A stretch of 64,000 nucleotides of DNA from Symbiodinium natans (GCA_905221605.1 CAJNDS010000668.1:622055-686054), one strand, 5' to 3'. Positions 1-8,668 are shown, numbered from the stretch's first letter. The notes: generated by a model from the sequence alone, not told the origin. Numbers and translations: made by a program.

Positions 1-58
1 CTAAACCCAAACCTCTGTTTGGTACTAAGTTCGTTTACATCGTTCTTGCAACTCATCC

Positions 59-190
59 CGGGTAGCCCAGTGGTAGCCTTTCCCCTTTAGGTTCCCTTGC
101 AAGGTAAGGCTTATATAGGGTTTAGGGTTTAGGGTTTAGGGTAACCAACCCAAAACACGGTGCCCTTCGTATTAATATGGATACTGGGCT
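59..190. mobile_element. MITE-H copy with internal telomeric tract
   Basis: Terminal inverted repeat GTAGCCCAGT near 64 pairs with ACTGGGCTAC near 184. The middle holds a short TTTAGGG tract (115-142). The left end begins with GT and an AAG lies just outside the right end, so the element could be spliced as an intron in front of the exon at about 191. Partial relatives lie at 2030-2092 and 34592-34662. Confidence 0.55.
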
Positions 191-1479
191 ACGAAGCCTC
201 CGAGGCCTGTGAAGAAGCCCGAAGTGAAAGAGAACGCCTTGCTCTCCTGCGCGGCCCAGGCAGCTTGTTTCGCTTGTGTAGGCTTCTCCTTTTTTGGTGT
301 CTAGGGGGACCCCTTAACTGAGGAATATTCCTTAATAGAAACTTACATGCTTTAAGGAATGTTCCTTGATTGACTTAGGGGCTGGGTAGGCAAGCTTTCA
401 ACCCTTTCGGTTAGACAGAAGCCTACTATAATATATCTATATATATATAAACCGGTTAACCTTTTTGGGGGCTAGAGTTTTTCAGCCTCATAAGTACTGT
501 AGGGTTATAAGCACCCTAAATAGGGTCATGTGCATGGATGCCAGAATTATAGCTCTACTTAGAACTACCCAGGAACCTCCAAGTATACCATCCCATGCAT
601 ATGCCCTCACCCTAAACCCTAAACCCGAAACCCTAAACCCTACACCCCAAACCCTAAGCCGAATAATTGAGGAGTGCTGGAGTCTCCCGGTTCCCTGGGA
701 CTTCTCAGGTTGCCGGACCGGCTGCGCTGTTCGCGGCGAGCATGGCAGCCGAGGTCCGTTCCTCTGAGAGGGACTTAGGGTTCAGAGTTTAGGGTGTTGG
801 GGGTTAAGGGGTTAGGGGTTTAGGGTGAGGGTCTACTTCAGGGTTCATGGATAGTTTATGAGTAGGGTTATGAGTGCTTTAAATGGGGTTTTAAGTATAG
901 ATACCACACGTATAACCCTACTTCGAACTCCTCTAGAGTCGAGGGTTCGAGGGTCTTTCTTGGAAGCTCGTTCGACTTAGTAAGGAGGGCAAGTGAGATA
1001 TAGTCTGTATTTGTTAAGACCTTGGGAGGTTCCCCTTCCACGAACTAACAGTAATAGGGATTGCAAAAGGGGATGCTGCAATCCCTATGAAGGACTGTTA
1101 GTATAAGGGGGAACATCCCAATTCAGACCCTTACTTCTAGCCAAGCAGATCTTCCAAAACCCCTTAATTCAGGAACATACCCAAGTCTAGATTAGAGGGT
1201 ATACTCCTCAATTAAGGAATACTTAACTTCAGAACTCTGATCCTTAGTCTAGATTAGGGTATACTCCTTATTTACGGAATACTTAAATTCAGAACTCTGA
1301 TCCTTAGACTAGGGTATACTCCTTAATTAAGGGACTTGGAACATCTGGAAATTCCTCTTTTCCCCGAGGCCGGCCGCGCCGCGGCTGCGCGCGTGACGGC
1401 GGCCATCCCAGCCTGTGGCGAGGCATTCGGGATTTAGGGTTTAGGGTTTAGGGTTTAGGGTTTAGGGTTTAGGGTTTAG

Positions 1480-1531
<52 letters not shown>

Positions 1532-1911
1532 GTGGGGGCTTTAGGGTTTTCGGGGAGGTCTGGGTCGACCCCGAACCTCTTCCCAAAGAGTCCGCCCCAA
1601 ACCTACACAAACGGCCTACACCCTATATAGACCCTCTCAAACCCTGTACAAGCCCTAAACCCTTAAACCCTTAAACCTTTATTAACCCCTAAACCCCCCT
1701 GAACCCTAGATTCTTCAAGGGATGTTGGGACCCTTAACCCCAGACCCCCCGAACCCCAAGCCCTAAACCCTAAACCCTAAACCCTAAACCCTAAACCCTA
1801 AACCCAAGGATGTTGGAGCTCCCTTGGGTTGCCTCAGCCTCCGAGCCGCACAGGTGCAGAAGGCAGCGCCTGCGCAAGAAGAGCCTCGCCCGCGCCTCCC
1901 GTCGGGGAAAG
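191..1911 (+). CDS. candidate upstream exons of an unidentified gene
   Basis: Several GC-richer islands between repeats read as plausible exons on the + strand. They are 191-281 (acidic/basic helical stretch EEARSERERLALL), 709-753 after CTTCTCAG with a GTCCGT donor, 937-992 after CTCTAG with a GTGAGA donor (ends in phase 1), 1369-1420 (alanine-rich) and 1838-1911 after TTGCCTCAG (Lys/Arg-rich). MITE-C or MITE-B copies and telomeric tracts fill the gaps. The chain of phases was not closed, so they are grouped without claiming one transcript. No family is recognised. Confidence 0.25.
300..390. mobile_element. MITE-C related copy
   Basis: The core GAGGAATATTCCTTAA and its mirror TTTAAGGAATGTTCCTTGA match the MITE-C core seen at 4610 and 24341. 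The ends are degenerate (CCCCTTAA / TTAGGGG). Confidence 0.5.
834..936. mobile_element. MITE-B copy
   Basis: Palindromic element: GGTTCATGGATAGTTTATGA at the left and TATAACCCTACTTCGAACT at the right are diverged arms of the MITE-B consensus (GGAGGTTCATGGGTAG ... CTACCCATGAACCTCC). A second degenerate copy spans about 473-589 and ends in CCTCCAAGTA. Confidence 0.6.
1022..1121. mobile_element. MITE-A copy with 8-bp target duplication
   Basis: Inverted ends TTGGGAGGTTCCCC and GGGGGAACATCCCAA enclose CAGTAATAGGGATT and its mirror. It is flanked by TTAAGACC on the left and TTCAGACC on the right, a 7/8 target-site duplication. Confidence 0.8.
1140..1352. mobile_element. MITE-C copy with internal tandem duplication
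   Basis: Arms ACCCCTTAATTCAGGAA and CTCCTTAATTAAGGGA bound an interior in which a roughly 65-70 bp unit (GGAATACTTAAATTCAGAA ... ATCCTTAG) occurs twice in tandem, making this about twice the usual MITE-C length. Confidence 0.65.
1431..1480 (+). repeat. interstitial telomeric array (TTTAGGG)7
   Basis: Seven near-perfect TTTAGGG units are followed immediately by a (GA)n tract at 1484-1528. Opposite-orientation arrays follow at 1757-1803 and 2193-2248. Confidence 0.95.
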
Positions 1912-2084
1912 GAGGATTTAGGGTTTAGGGCTTAGGGCTTTAGAGTTTAGGGTTGAGGGTTTAGGGGTTGAGGGTTTTGGAGTTTAGGGTTTTAGAGTGT
2001 AGGGTTTAGCGTTTAGGGTACATACTATTAGCCCAGTGTGCCCTGTTGTCATTTCTTATGGTTTTAGGTTCCCTTATGATAAAG

Positions 2085-2523
2085 CAACCAAGAACCACCG
2101 AAACCCTCCGCCCCTGTAAAGATCAAGATCGTATCTCGCCTAGGCGCGGGCGTGGCCCCGCATGCGGTCCTCGAAACTGTCATCGCTGTTTGTCCTAAAC
2201 CCTAAACCCTAAACCCTAAACCCTAAACCCTAAACCCTAAACCCTAAACCGTGCACGAAGACTCGACTTGCCCTCGCTTTTGGATGTGAGCTCGCGAAAT
2301 GCGAAACTGTCATCGCCTTTGAACATCTGCGGTCACAGGGTCTGATTGGGGTCAACGCTGGCATGATGTATGCACATATATATATATATACATACACACA
2401 CATACACCTATACGCAAGAGTGCCCATTCCAATGCCCCTCTGAAACCTGTCCCGGATGAGGTCCCCTTAGACGCCGGCGCTCTTCTCTGTCTCTGCCGAA
2501 GGGCGCTGCTCGAGCTGGCTTAG
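2085..2523 (+). CDS. 3' end of an unidentified gene with a telomeric-repeat intron
   Basis: Three exons agree in phase. About 2085-2187 encodes ...APVKIKIVSRLGAGV...LETVIA and ends at GCT|GTTTGTCC in phase 0. Exon 2261-2367 starts in phase 0 (TRLALAFGCELAKCETV) and ends at GAT|GTATGC in phase 2. Exon 2421-2523 continues in phase 2 (SNAPLKPVPDEVPLDAGA) to TAG. The first intron (2188-2260, 73 bp) is almost wholly (CCCTAAA)8; the second holds a TA-rich microsatellite. The words ETVIA occur in two adjacent exons, so a small exon duplication is possible. No family recognised; splice sites are inferred. Confidence 0.5.
2188..2260 (+). repeat. telomeric array forming a predicted intron
   Basis: GTTTGTCC, then eight CCCTAAA units, then GTGCACGAAG. 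Removing it joins two open frames in phase 0. Confidence 0.6.
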
Positions 2524-2569
2524 TGAATCCATTTGGGCTGTTTGGTAAATCTAGGGTCGGGTGTATGCG

Positions 2570-2671
2570 TTGGGATGTTCCCCCTTATACTAACAGTCCT
2601 TAATAGAGATTCTAGTACCCCCCCTAGTATAATCCCTATTAAGGACTGTCAGTTCAAGGGGAACATCCCAA
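2570..2671. mobile_element. MITE-A with perfect 8-bp target duplication
   Basis: TTGGGATGTTCCCCCTTATA ... AAGGGGAACATCCCAA. Flanking octamers TGTATGCG (2562-2569 and 2672-2679) are identical. The palindrome is open in one + frame, so an ORF runs through it into a hydrophobic tail ending at 2790; this may be fortuitous. Confidence 0.9.
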
Positions 2672-2932
2672 TGTATGCGATTGGTTTGATAGAGGGGTTT
2701 GAATGGCTCAGCCTTACTGCGTTCAGCTTCGGGATGTTCGTAGACTTCGTTCTTGGGTTTCAGAAGCACAACTCAGTAAACTCTACTTAAACCCCAAATT
2801 ACGTAAACCCTAATTAAACCCCTAAACCCCGAGCCCTATATTGTTTAGGGCTTGCGGGGTGGCATCAGGGAGGAAGGTCATGAGGGGCCGGGACCCTGCA
2901 CTTAGAAGGGCTGAAGATTGTGTGTGGATAGT

Positions 2933-3032
2933 TTGGGATGTTGCGCCTTCTACTACCAGTGCTTAATAGGGATTACAGTAACCCCCTTTCAGAATCCCCA
3001 TTAAGCACTGGCTTTTTGGTTCAAGGCCTTGG
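2933..3032. mobile_element. degenerate MITE-A
   Basis: The left arm TTGGGATGTTGCGCC and the CCAGTGCTTAATAGGGATT/AATCCCCATTAAGCACTGG core pair are clear. The right terminus has decayed. Confidence 0.65.
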
Positions 3033-3040
3033 ATTGGTAG

Positions 3041-4566
3041 ACCCCCTGTTCATCTAGACCTTCTACCAACCCGACAGCTAGGCACCCGCAATGACGGAAC
3101 ACGACAGTTCGCGGGAGGGAGAGAGGGGGAGGTGGGGGGGGAGCTCGCCGGAAGCAGGAAGGGCGGACTTACTTGAGGACCCTATAGAACACTTAAAATC
3201 TATGGGGGCCTTTAGTACCATTCAAGGTGGAGTAAACAGGAACCGAATTTTGAACACCCACTAGTTTAGCCTGAGGAGACGACGCTGTCGAAAAAAGCGG
3301 CCTCACTGAATCCAACCACCTTGGCAGAAGAGGATTCGGTCTCTGCTCCTCGGGTGCCAATGAGTCTTGTGCGGGTTTAGGGTTTAGGGTTTAGGTTTTG
3401 TTTTTGTTTTTGGTGGGGAGGGGGCGGGGGGCCTCGTATTCAAAGCAACCTACGGCAAACAAGAACTAGCAAGGGGCCAACATTCAGCTTTTAACTTTCC
3501 TTGGTAGGTCCGACGCGCGGAAGCAGAGAAGAAGATCTGCGTTAAGCAGCAGGGTTCCCTAAACCCTGAACTTGGCATTGTCTCCCTTATACTAACAGCC
3601 CTTAATGGGATTATAGTACCCCGATGATCATCCCCATGAAGGACGTTAAGTATAAGGGGGAACAAATTGCAAAGCAGGGGTCCCTAAACCCTTAGCACTA
3701 AACCCTCTGGGCTTTGGCTTAAGTCACGAGAGGGCGAAGTCTGGTATTTTAGGTTTTAGTGTTTAGGGTTTAGGGTTTAGGGCTGATTTGGTGCAGAGTC
3801 TGGTCTGGTTTCCAAAAAAACGGTTTAGGCCTCCATTTCGACAAAGCTGAAGCGCAAGCAGGTTTTGTTTGTCTATGGGAGACTTAGGCACTTGGAGGTT
3901 CATGTGGGTAGCTATAGGTAGGGTTATAAGTAGCCGAAAGAGGGCTAGAAGTCTAGTTTCTATGCATACTTATCACCCTAAACCCTGAACCCTAAGCCCT
4001 AAACCCGAAACCCTACTTATAACTACCAATATGAACCTCCTAGGGCTGTCCTGCGTTCGGGGTCCCGGCACTCTCTCCACCCAATCATTGCTGATATGCA
4101 TCTCAGCGCACCTGCTCCCTTTCGGGAATCCTAAGCCCTAAACCCTAACCATAAATCCAAGCATCTCCACAAAGGTCCACATGGAAGTCTTGCCCAAGGG
4201 TGCTCTTGGACCATGGGGGGGTTTAGGGTTTGGAGTTTAGAGTTTAGCGCTCATTGCGCCTCTTTCTTTGGGATCTACTTGTTGGGGCCCTCGAGGCAAA
4301 GTTGGCTCTGGTTCAGGGTATGAGGGATTGAGGGGTTTAGGGTTCAGTGAGCAAGATGAAACGGACTGCTCTCACTTTGAGAAGAAGAGGGGTTCACACC
4401 GACACGTGCTGTGGGTTTCCATTCTCAAGATAGCTGGAAGAGCCCTTACCTCTTTTGCCATCGACCCTAAAACCCTATATCCCTAAACCCTAAACCCTAA
4501 ACCCCCAAAAACAAGCACTCCAACCGTCCCACACTTCCGGATAGGCTCTGTGAGCTGAACTTATAA
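3041..4566 (+). CDS. candidate multi-exon gene of unknown function
   Basis: Phase-compatible exons can be chained: 3041-3131 (PPVHLDLLPTRQLG), 3270-3374 (PEETTLSKKAASLNP; ends CGG|GTTTAGGG), 3508-3553 after CCTTGGTAG (VRRAEAEKKICVKQQ), 3829-3861 (LHFDKAEAQA), 4044-4125 (LSCVRGPGTLSTQSLL), 4162-4220 (ISTKVHMEVLPKGALGPW), 4248 to about 4413, and 4516-4566 (HSNRPTLPDRLCELNL, stop). Introns contain a MITE-A, a MITE-B and telomeric tracts. Two implied introns are too short to trust (27 and 30 bp) and one donor would be GA, so parts of the chain are probably wrong. The start is not found. Confidence 0.4.
3572..3670. mobile_element. MITE-A flanked by longer direct repeat
   Basis: TTGGCATTGTCTCCCTTATA ... 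TATAAGGGGGAACAAATT. Outside it, AGCAGGGTTCCCTAAACCC (from 3548) recurs with one mismatch from about 3673, much longer than the family's usual 8-bp duplication. Confidence 0.7.
3890..4041. mobile_element. MITE-B interrupted by a 35-bp telomeric tract
   Basis: Left arm CTTGGAGGTTCATGTGGGTA, right arm CTACTTATAACTACC...CCTCC. Compared with uninterrupted copies, five heptamers (CCCTGAA/CCCTAAG/CCCTAAA/CCCGAAA type, about 3977-4011) sit inside the ACCCTACTTATA of the right arm. Confidence 0.75.
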
Positions 4567-4609
4567 TGGGGGGTCGGGACAAGAGCGGGCACATGCACCC
4601 AACCAGACC

Positions 4610-4718
4610 CAAAGAGCCCAACACCCTTCTATTACGGAATATTCCTTAAATCATGCTAAGGATCCCTATATTGTTTAAGGAATATTGCTTACTAAAGGGG
4701 TTTTGGGCTCTCTGGGGA
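4610..4718. mobile_element. MITE-C reference copy
   Basis: CCAAAGAGCCCAACACCC pairs with GGGTTTTGGGCTCTCTGG. The inner GGAATATTCCTTAAATCATG and TTTAAGGAATATTGC are mirrored around AAGGATCCC. This is the cleanest family member together with 28842-28951. Confidence 0.85.
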
Positions 4719-5076
4719 CCGTACTTAAGAATGCGCAGGGGTGCGCAGGGTTCCGTACATCCTTGGAGCTCTATAGTCTAAACCCTAAACCTCAAAGCCT
4801 AATCCCAAAACTCTAAAACCATAAACCTTAACCCTAAACCCTAAACCCTAGTCAGGACTCCCCGCTCCCTCGCACCTGCCGTCCTGGTGGGCGGAGTTGG
4901 GTCTTCTTCGAGACGACTGAGGCCATGGCTTGGGGGGGCTCTGTATTGCTCACAACTTAAGGGTCTAGGGTTTAAGGTTTAGGGTTTTAGGGTTTTAGGG
5001 TTTAGGGTTCAGGGGTTCAGGGTTCAGGGTTGGTTCTGGGGTTGAAACGGCATGTGGCTCCTCAGGGTTTAGGAAA

Positions 5077-5663
5077 ATGGCCCTTGTGTTTGGCACCCTA
5101 AACTGTAAGGCATGTCGTGTTTTACGATCATCGAGAGACTGGGAAGGGCTAGGCTCGTAAGGTTGGGTTTGCAAGGCATAGGGTTCAGGGTGTAGGGTTG
5201 TACCAGAAGGGTTTTGGGGGTTTTGGGGTTCAGGGTCTCGGGAAGTTTTTTCTTGCAGTTTAAGGTTTGAAGCATCATGGCCACCCATCATTTATGTAAG
5301 GAAATGCGATTTGGGGGCGGTTTGGGATGTGGATTGCCCGGCGGTTTGCCTGTGCTGAGCTTTTTCGGGTGCATCTTTCCTGCTCTCGCAAACCGTGTGT
5401 CTTCAAACAAGCGGAACCGCTTGGATCGGGTTCTGGTCAGGTCTTTTTCGGATCCCTTGCTAGGGAACAATGTGGTCACCTGCACCCCCCCCCCCCCCCC
5501 CTAACTCATTCCAGGATCCATTCAGTGCAGGGGGCGTATGTTGGTGTCTGGGGTTTACGATTGAGGGAACCCTAAACCCCTCGGAAAAAACCTGGGATTC
5601 TCGGTGCGGCAGGTCGCCCTCTTGAGAGCTGGACTCGAGATTCTTGCAGCGGGACGTTGTTGA
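5077..5663 (+). CDS. four-exon candidate gene, function unknown
   Basis: Exon 1, 5077-5156, starts ATGGCC just after GGTTTAG (MALVFGTLNCKACRVLRSS) and ends at a strong donor CTC|GTAAGG in phase 2. Exon 2, 5273-5471, continues in phase 2 after TTTGAAG and reads ...LSFFGCIFPALANRV...RVLVRSFSDPLLGNN; an ATG at 5277 in good context is an alternative start. Intron 5472-5514 carries a long C run, a CTAAC branch-like word and CATTCCAG. Micro-exon 5515-5535 (DPFSAGG) ends at GTATGT, and the last exon 5613-5663 (VALLRAGLEILAAGRC) ends in TGA. All four phases agree. No family recognised. Another acceptor, TTTTTTCTTGCAG at 5258, gives a shorter frame. Confidence 0.45.
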
Positions 5664-5822
5664 TCTCCAACTCCACCGCGGTGGTCGATTTAGGGTTTAG
5701 GGTTTAGGGCTTAGGGCTTAGGGCTTAGGGCTTAGGGCTTCGGGCTTCGGGCTTCGGGGTTAGGGTTTACATCCCAAGTTCCAGGTGCAGTGTCCAACTT
5801 TCAAAGCCTCCACCCCGACAGC

Positions 5823-6139
5823 ATGGGAATCCGCATCAGACGTTCTCGCATGCACTCTCGAATGCAGTCTGGTGTCGGGTGCCGGACCAGTGTTGTCATT
5901 GTTGATTCCTTCAGCTTCCGGAAAGCTCTGCTTCGCTTCCTGGCAGAAGTACAAATCCGGTAAGCCTATAGTCTGGTAATCTTCCCTTTTTTGGCAGCAT
6001 GACCGGATCTTCAGCTGTAGTAGAGGCTTTCCTTGCCCAGTTCATTGCCATCAGCTTCGTGCATACAATAATTGTGTGCGCAGCTGCTGTGTGTCAGGCG
6101 CAGGTACCAGTAGGTGAAACCTCCTTTCTGGAAGAATGA
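5823..6139 (+). CDS. small predicted membrane protein, two exons
   Basis: The frame runs from ATG at 5823 (MGIRIRRSRMHSRMQ), through VVIVDSFSFRKALLRFLAEV, to CCG|GTAAGC at 5959. A 38-bp intron (5960-5997) has a canonical GTAAG donor, a T-rich tract and GGCAG. Unspliced, the next codon is a stop. The second exon keeps the frame (MTGSSAVVEAFLAQFIAIS...) to a stop at 6137-6139. The last 45 residues include a roughly 23-residue hydrophobic stretch (FLAQFIAISFVHTIIVCAAA), a likely membrane helix. The frame is also open upstream to about 5763, so the true start may lie earlier. Confidence 0.45.
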
Positions 6140-6163
6140 AAGGCTTGTCAATCAACATCCTGC

Positions 6164-6931
6164 ATGAGTGAGAATGCTACGCGGCACTCAGCTATGCATG
6201 CTCTTGTTTCTGAAAACTCGCAGGGTGTCCCTAGCCTTATCATCCCCATAATGAACCCTATAAAGGGCCCTTTAAGGTATTCTAGGGTATAATAGCCCAT
6301 CCTGGTATCCTGCATGTTGCCCTTGCCGTTCCGCCGCCGGTACCTCTAGCAGCGCAAAACCGCGTCCACCAAATGGTGACAAATCGGGCAGTTTACCAAA
6401 AAGATGGTGACAGCCTTCTTTTAAGCAGCAATGCCCAGGCTCCCCAAACCCCAAACCCCAAACCCCAAACCCCAAACCCCAAACCCCAAACCCCAAACCA
6501 AACCCTAACTTCAACCCGAGCCTCCTGGAGGTGATAGCCATAGCCCTATGAGTCGCACCATGTACCAGAGACAACGGAGTGCTTTAGCTTTGTTACTTGG
6601 AGGTTTATATGGGCAAGAATAAGTAGGGGGCTTAGGATGTTGAAGTAAAGTTGCCGTTCTTGTAACCCTGCTTATAACCACACAAATGAACCGCCAAGTA
6701 TGCTTTGCTCAACTAGCCCCGACGCGTACTTTTCATCAACTGGAAGCCGCAGTTCTTCAATTCCCTTGGTTTTGGGTTTAGGGTTGCGGGTTTAGGGTTT
6801 AGGGTTTAGGGTTCGGGCTTGGTTCGGAGTCCCTCTAGCCGTCGCACGACACGCGCATGTCGGTCAGATCTCTGAAGGCAGACCGTCGTGAAGTAGCAGT
6901 TCTTAGCAAAATGCAAATGGAATCACGCTAG
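6164..6931 (+). CDS. five-exon gene whose introns are MITEs and telomeric repeats
   Basis: Exons 6164-6224, 6350-6438, 6521-6591, 6717-6768 and 6839-6931 sum to 366 nt (121 residues plus stop), and every junction preserves phase. The product begins MSENATRHSAMHALV, continues AAQNRVHQMVTNRAVYQKDG, PPGGDSHSPMSRTMYQRQR, FPDAYFSSTGSRSSS and ends MSVRSLKADRREVAVLSKM.... It is hydrophilic, Ser/Arg-rich, and no family is recognised. Intron 1 holds MITE-D, intron 2 a CCCCAAA block (GC donor), intron 3 a complete MITE-B, intron 4 a TTTAGGG block ending CCCTCTAG. The start ATG is the first in the exon. Splicing is inferred; no single ORF would reveal the gene. Confidence 0.6.
6228..6306. mobile_element. 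MITE-D copy inside an intron
   Basis: TTATCATCCCCATAATGAACCCTATAAAGGGCCCTTTAAGG... matches 59663-59748 over most of its length (ATCCCCA.AATGAACCCTAT, TATAATAGCCC, CCTGGTAT). It sits just inside the donor of intron 1 of the 6.16-kb gene. Confidence 0.7.
6439..6520 (+). repeat. CCCCAAA variant telomeric block forming an intron
   Basis: About seven CCCCAAA units are preceded by CAG|GCTCC (GC donor) and end in CCCGAG. Excision joins two exons in phase 0. Confidence 0.55.
6595..6700. mobile_element. MITE-B forming intron 3 of the 6.16-kb gene
   Basis: ACTTGGAGGTTTATATGGGC ... AACCGCCAAGTAT with flanking GCTTTGTT / GCTTTGCT (7/8 duplication). The GT of the left flank and the AACTAG to the right give an intron 6592-6716 that restores the reading frame. 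Confidence 0.75.
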
Positions 6932-6962
6932 CCCACGCCTGAGTTGGTTTCAGAGTTTAAAG

Positions 6963-7064
6963 TTGGGATGTTCCCCCTTATACAAACAGTCCTTAATAGG
7001 GATTACAATAGGGAGTACCATGATCCCTAGTAAGGATTGTTAGTATAAGGGGGGATATTCATAA
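6963..7064. mobile_element. MITE-A with near-perfect target duplication
   Basis: TTGGGATGTTCCCCCTTATA ... TATAAGGGGGGATATTCATAA. Flanks are GTTTAAAG and GTTTGAAAG. It lies just after the stop of the 6.16-kb gene. Confidence 0.85.
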
Positions 7065-7151
7065 GTTTGAAAGCCATTACCCCCATTTGACCCCGGACTC
7101 GAAGGCTATCTCGCATTCCCATCCCGGGACCTTGCTGCATTCTTTTTTTAG

Positions 7152-7415
7152 TGGAGAGAGACCGCTCTGCCACGAGCAAAAACTTGCGCTGACGGCCGTT
7201 CTGGGTTGAGGGGCTTGGTGTTGAGGGTACCCAGGGAGCTCAGAACTGTCCTTGTCCACTTTTCTCAAGGGATTCAGGATCCCTCCTTATTTTCATGGAA
7301 CAAACAGGGACACTCTGTTGATTCTTGGCTTGCTGGGTCAGGTTTTCTGCCCAAGGAGCCGAACACCACTGCTTTTGTGCCTCTGAACTCCCCTGAATTT
7401 AAGGATACAGCCTAA
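7152..7415 (+). CDS. terminal exon of an unidentified gene
   Basis: After a textbook acceptor (CATTCTTTTTTTAG) one frame stays open for 87 codons to TAA: WRETALPRAKTCADG..., then RVPRELRTVLVHFSQG, SLFSWNKQGHSVDSWLAG and FVPLNSPEFKDTA. The final residues are encoded by the left arm of a MITE-C (7383-7478), so the present stop codon comes from the element. Upstream exons were not identified; a MITE-A lies 90 bp upstream. No family recognised. Confidence 0.5.
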   Translation, partial: WRETALPRAKTCADGRSGLRGLVLRVPRELRTVLVHFSQGIQDPSLFSWNKQGHSVDSWLAGSGFLPKEPNTTAFVPLNSPEFKDTA

Positions 7416-7478
7416 TTTATACTCAGGATCATAATTATGAATCATGAATCAGGGTATCTTCCTGAATTAAGGGGTTAC
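7383..7478. mobile_element. MITE-C copy supplying a stop codon
   Basis: CCCCTGAATTTAAGGATA ... CTTCCTGAATTAAGGGG, with a core centred on AGGATCATAATTATGA like the copy at 14127-14227. Confidence 0.7.
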
Positions 7479-7516
7479 CTAAACCCTAAACCCTAAACCC
7501 TACACCCTTTTGGAAG

Positions 7517-7866
7517 ATCTGGGTCAGGCGTATCCATGTATTCAGGTTGGGATCGATGGCAACATGGTGTCAAGGGTCCAGGGCCGGCTTTCCTGTCCAC
7601 GGGATAGTGCTTGGTGTGCGGGAGCCCTGGGCCCAAACCCCCAAACCCCCAAACCCCCCAAAACCCCCCAAAACCCCCAAACCCCCAAACCCCCCCAAAC
7701 CCCCCCAAACCCCCCAAACCCCCAAACCCCCCAAACCCTAAACCCTAACCTCACACCCTTGAGTGAACTTGGGGCATGCACTGGGCCTCCAGTCCTTCTG
7801 AGCCGTGTGCAGAAGTCGACTGGGTTGGGGCAAAGGGCCAGGGCATGTGTGGAAAGGCATTGCTAG
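7517..7866 (+). CDS. two-exon candidate gene split by a CCCCCAAA block
   Basis: An exon running to 7613 (LGQAYPCIQVGIDGNMVSR, VQGRLSCPRDSA) ends at TTG|GTGTGC in phase 2. After intron 7614-7763 the exon resumes in phase 2 after CCTTGAG (ELGACTGPPVLLSRVQKS...) to a TAG at 7864. The intron consists mainly of CCCCCAAA/CCCAAAA repeats. The same frame is also open straight through the repeat, so an unspliced Pro-rich linker is an alternative. The 5' end is undefined. Confidence 0.4.
7636..7745 (+). repeat. variant telomeric block, CCCCCAAA/CCCAAAA type
   Basis: About 14 units of 7-9 bp are enriched in extra C and A relative to CCCTAAA. Confidence 0.9.
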
Positions 7867-8026
7867 GTGCTGTGGGCTTTCCTTTATGGGTTCAAGGGCG
7901 TAGAAGGCCAACCTAGATCGTATGTGCGGGAGATGGCTGGCGAGCACGGGCAGTGAACCTCTGTGCGCCAGCATGTGCTAGTTTGACGGGAGAAGCACGC
8001 GGCATCGCCGATACTGCAAACAACAG

Positions 8027-8527
8027 TATGCAGCACTTCAAAATTACGAGAAACAAAGACGTTGGGCAACCGCCCACCCCCACCCGTGCCCCCTCTCTGT
8101 TGAGCTGGTGCCCTCGATTCTTGGCTCAGTAAGAGAGCATCACGCCTGTTTCGCTCGCCACAGTAAGACCCGCACTCTTTGCCTTCGGCAAGAGTCTTCA
8201 CATCGTCCTGCACGAGCTCGACCCCACAGTTGCTACACCTTCTTCAGTTGGAAGCTTGCCGTGGGCTGTGGGAGCATGGCTTTAGCATGGCAGCCGCTGA
8301 CGTGGGCGCAGCCGCAGCCAGTGGTAGTGGGCTGCAGGAGGCCATGGGTTGAAATTGATGTTTGGCGCTCGTTCGACAAGGTAGTTCTTGAACGTAGGAC
8401 CGGTTCTGTGGTCCTTCTTAATGAGCCAGCTTTTGCAGAGCACTGCAAAATTCGTATGCGTATGTATATGTGGGTCTACAAGCGATGGCTGCACAACTTT
8501 AGTCAGACAGGGGTACACTTCCATTAG
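8027..8527 (+). CDS. three-exon candidate gene, function unknown
   Basis: Exon 8027-8128 (after AACAACAG) reads YAALQNYEKQRRWATAHPH...ELVPSILGS and ends at TCA|GTAAGA in phase 0. Exon 8230-8347, after GACCCCACAG, reads LLHLLQLEACRGLWEHGF and an Ala/Gly-rich run, ending ATGG|GTTGAA in phase 1. After a 37-bp intron the last exon 8385-8527 reads LERRTGSVVLLNEPAFAEH, CKIRMRMYMWVYKRWLHN to a TAG. Phases agree throughout. The last intron could be retained, because the frame is open through it. No family recognised. Confidence 0.5.
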   Translation, partial: YAALQNYEKQRRWATAHPHPCPLSVELVPSILGSVREHHACFARHSKTRTLCLRQESSHRPARARPHSCYTFFSWKLAVGCGSMALAWQPLTWAQPQPVVVGCRRPWVEIDVWRSFDKVVLERRTGSVVLLNEPAFAEHCKIRMRMYMWVYKRWLHNFSQTGVHFH

Positions 8528-8668
8528 GCCTAGGATGGGTCGGGTGAAGTCGTCGCGACTTCGCGGAAGCTCCTAGATGTTAGCCGACCTTCCATATATC
8601 AGCATGAAAACACACCTTGGCCTCCTCTGCAAACTCCCAACATCTCGCAGGTGACTTGAACCGTCATT

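Noticed and set aside
1-60. true chromosome end at the window start
   Set aside because: Telomeric tracts are short, bidirectional and spread over the whole window, with genes on both sides.
59-110. tRNA-like A-box (TAGCCCAGTGGTAG)
   Set aside because: No matching acceptor stem, anticodon arm or T-arm; the sequence is the inverted end of MITE-H.
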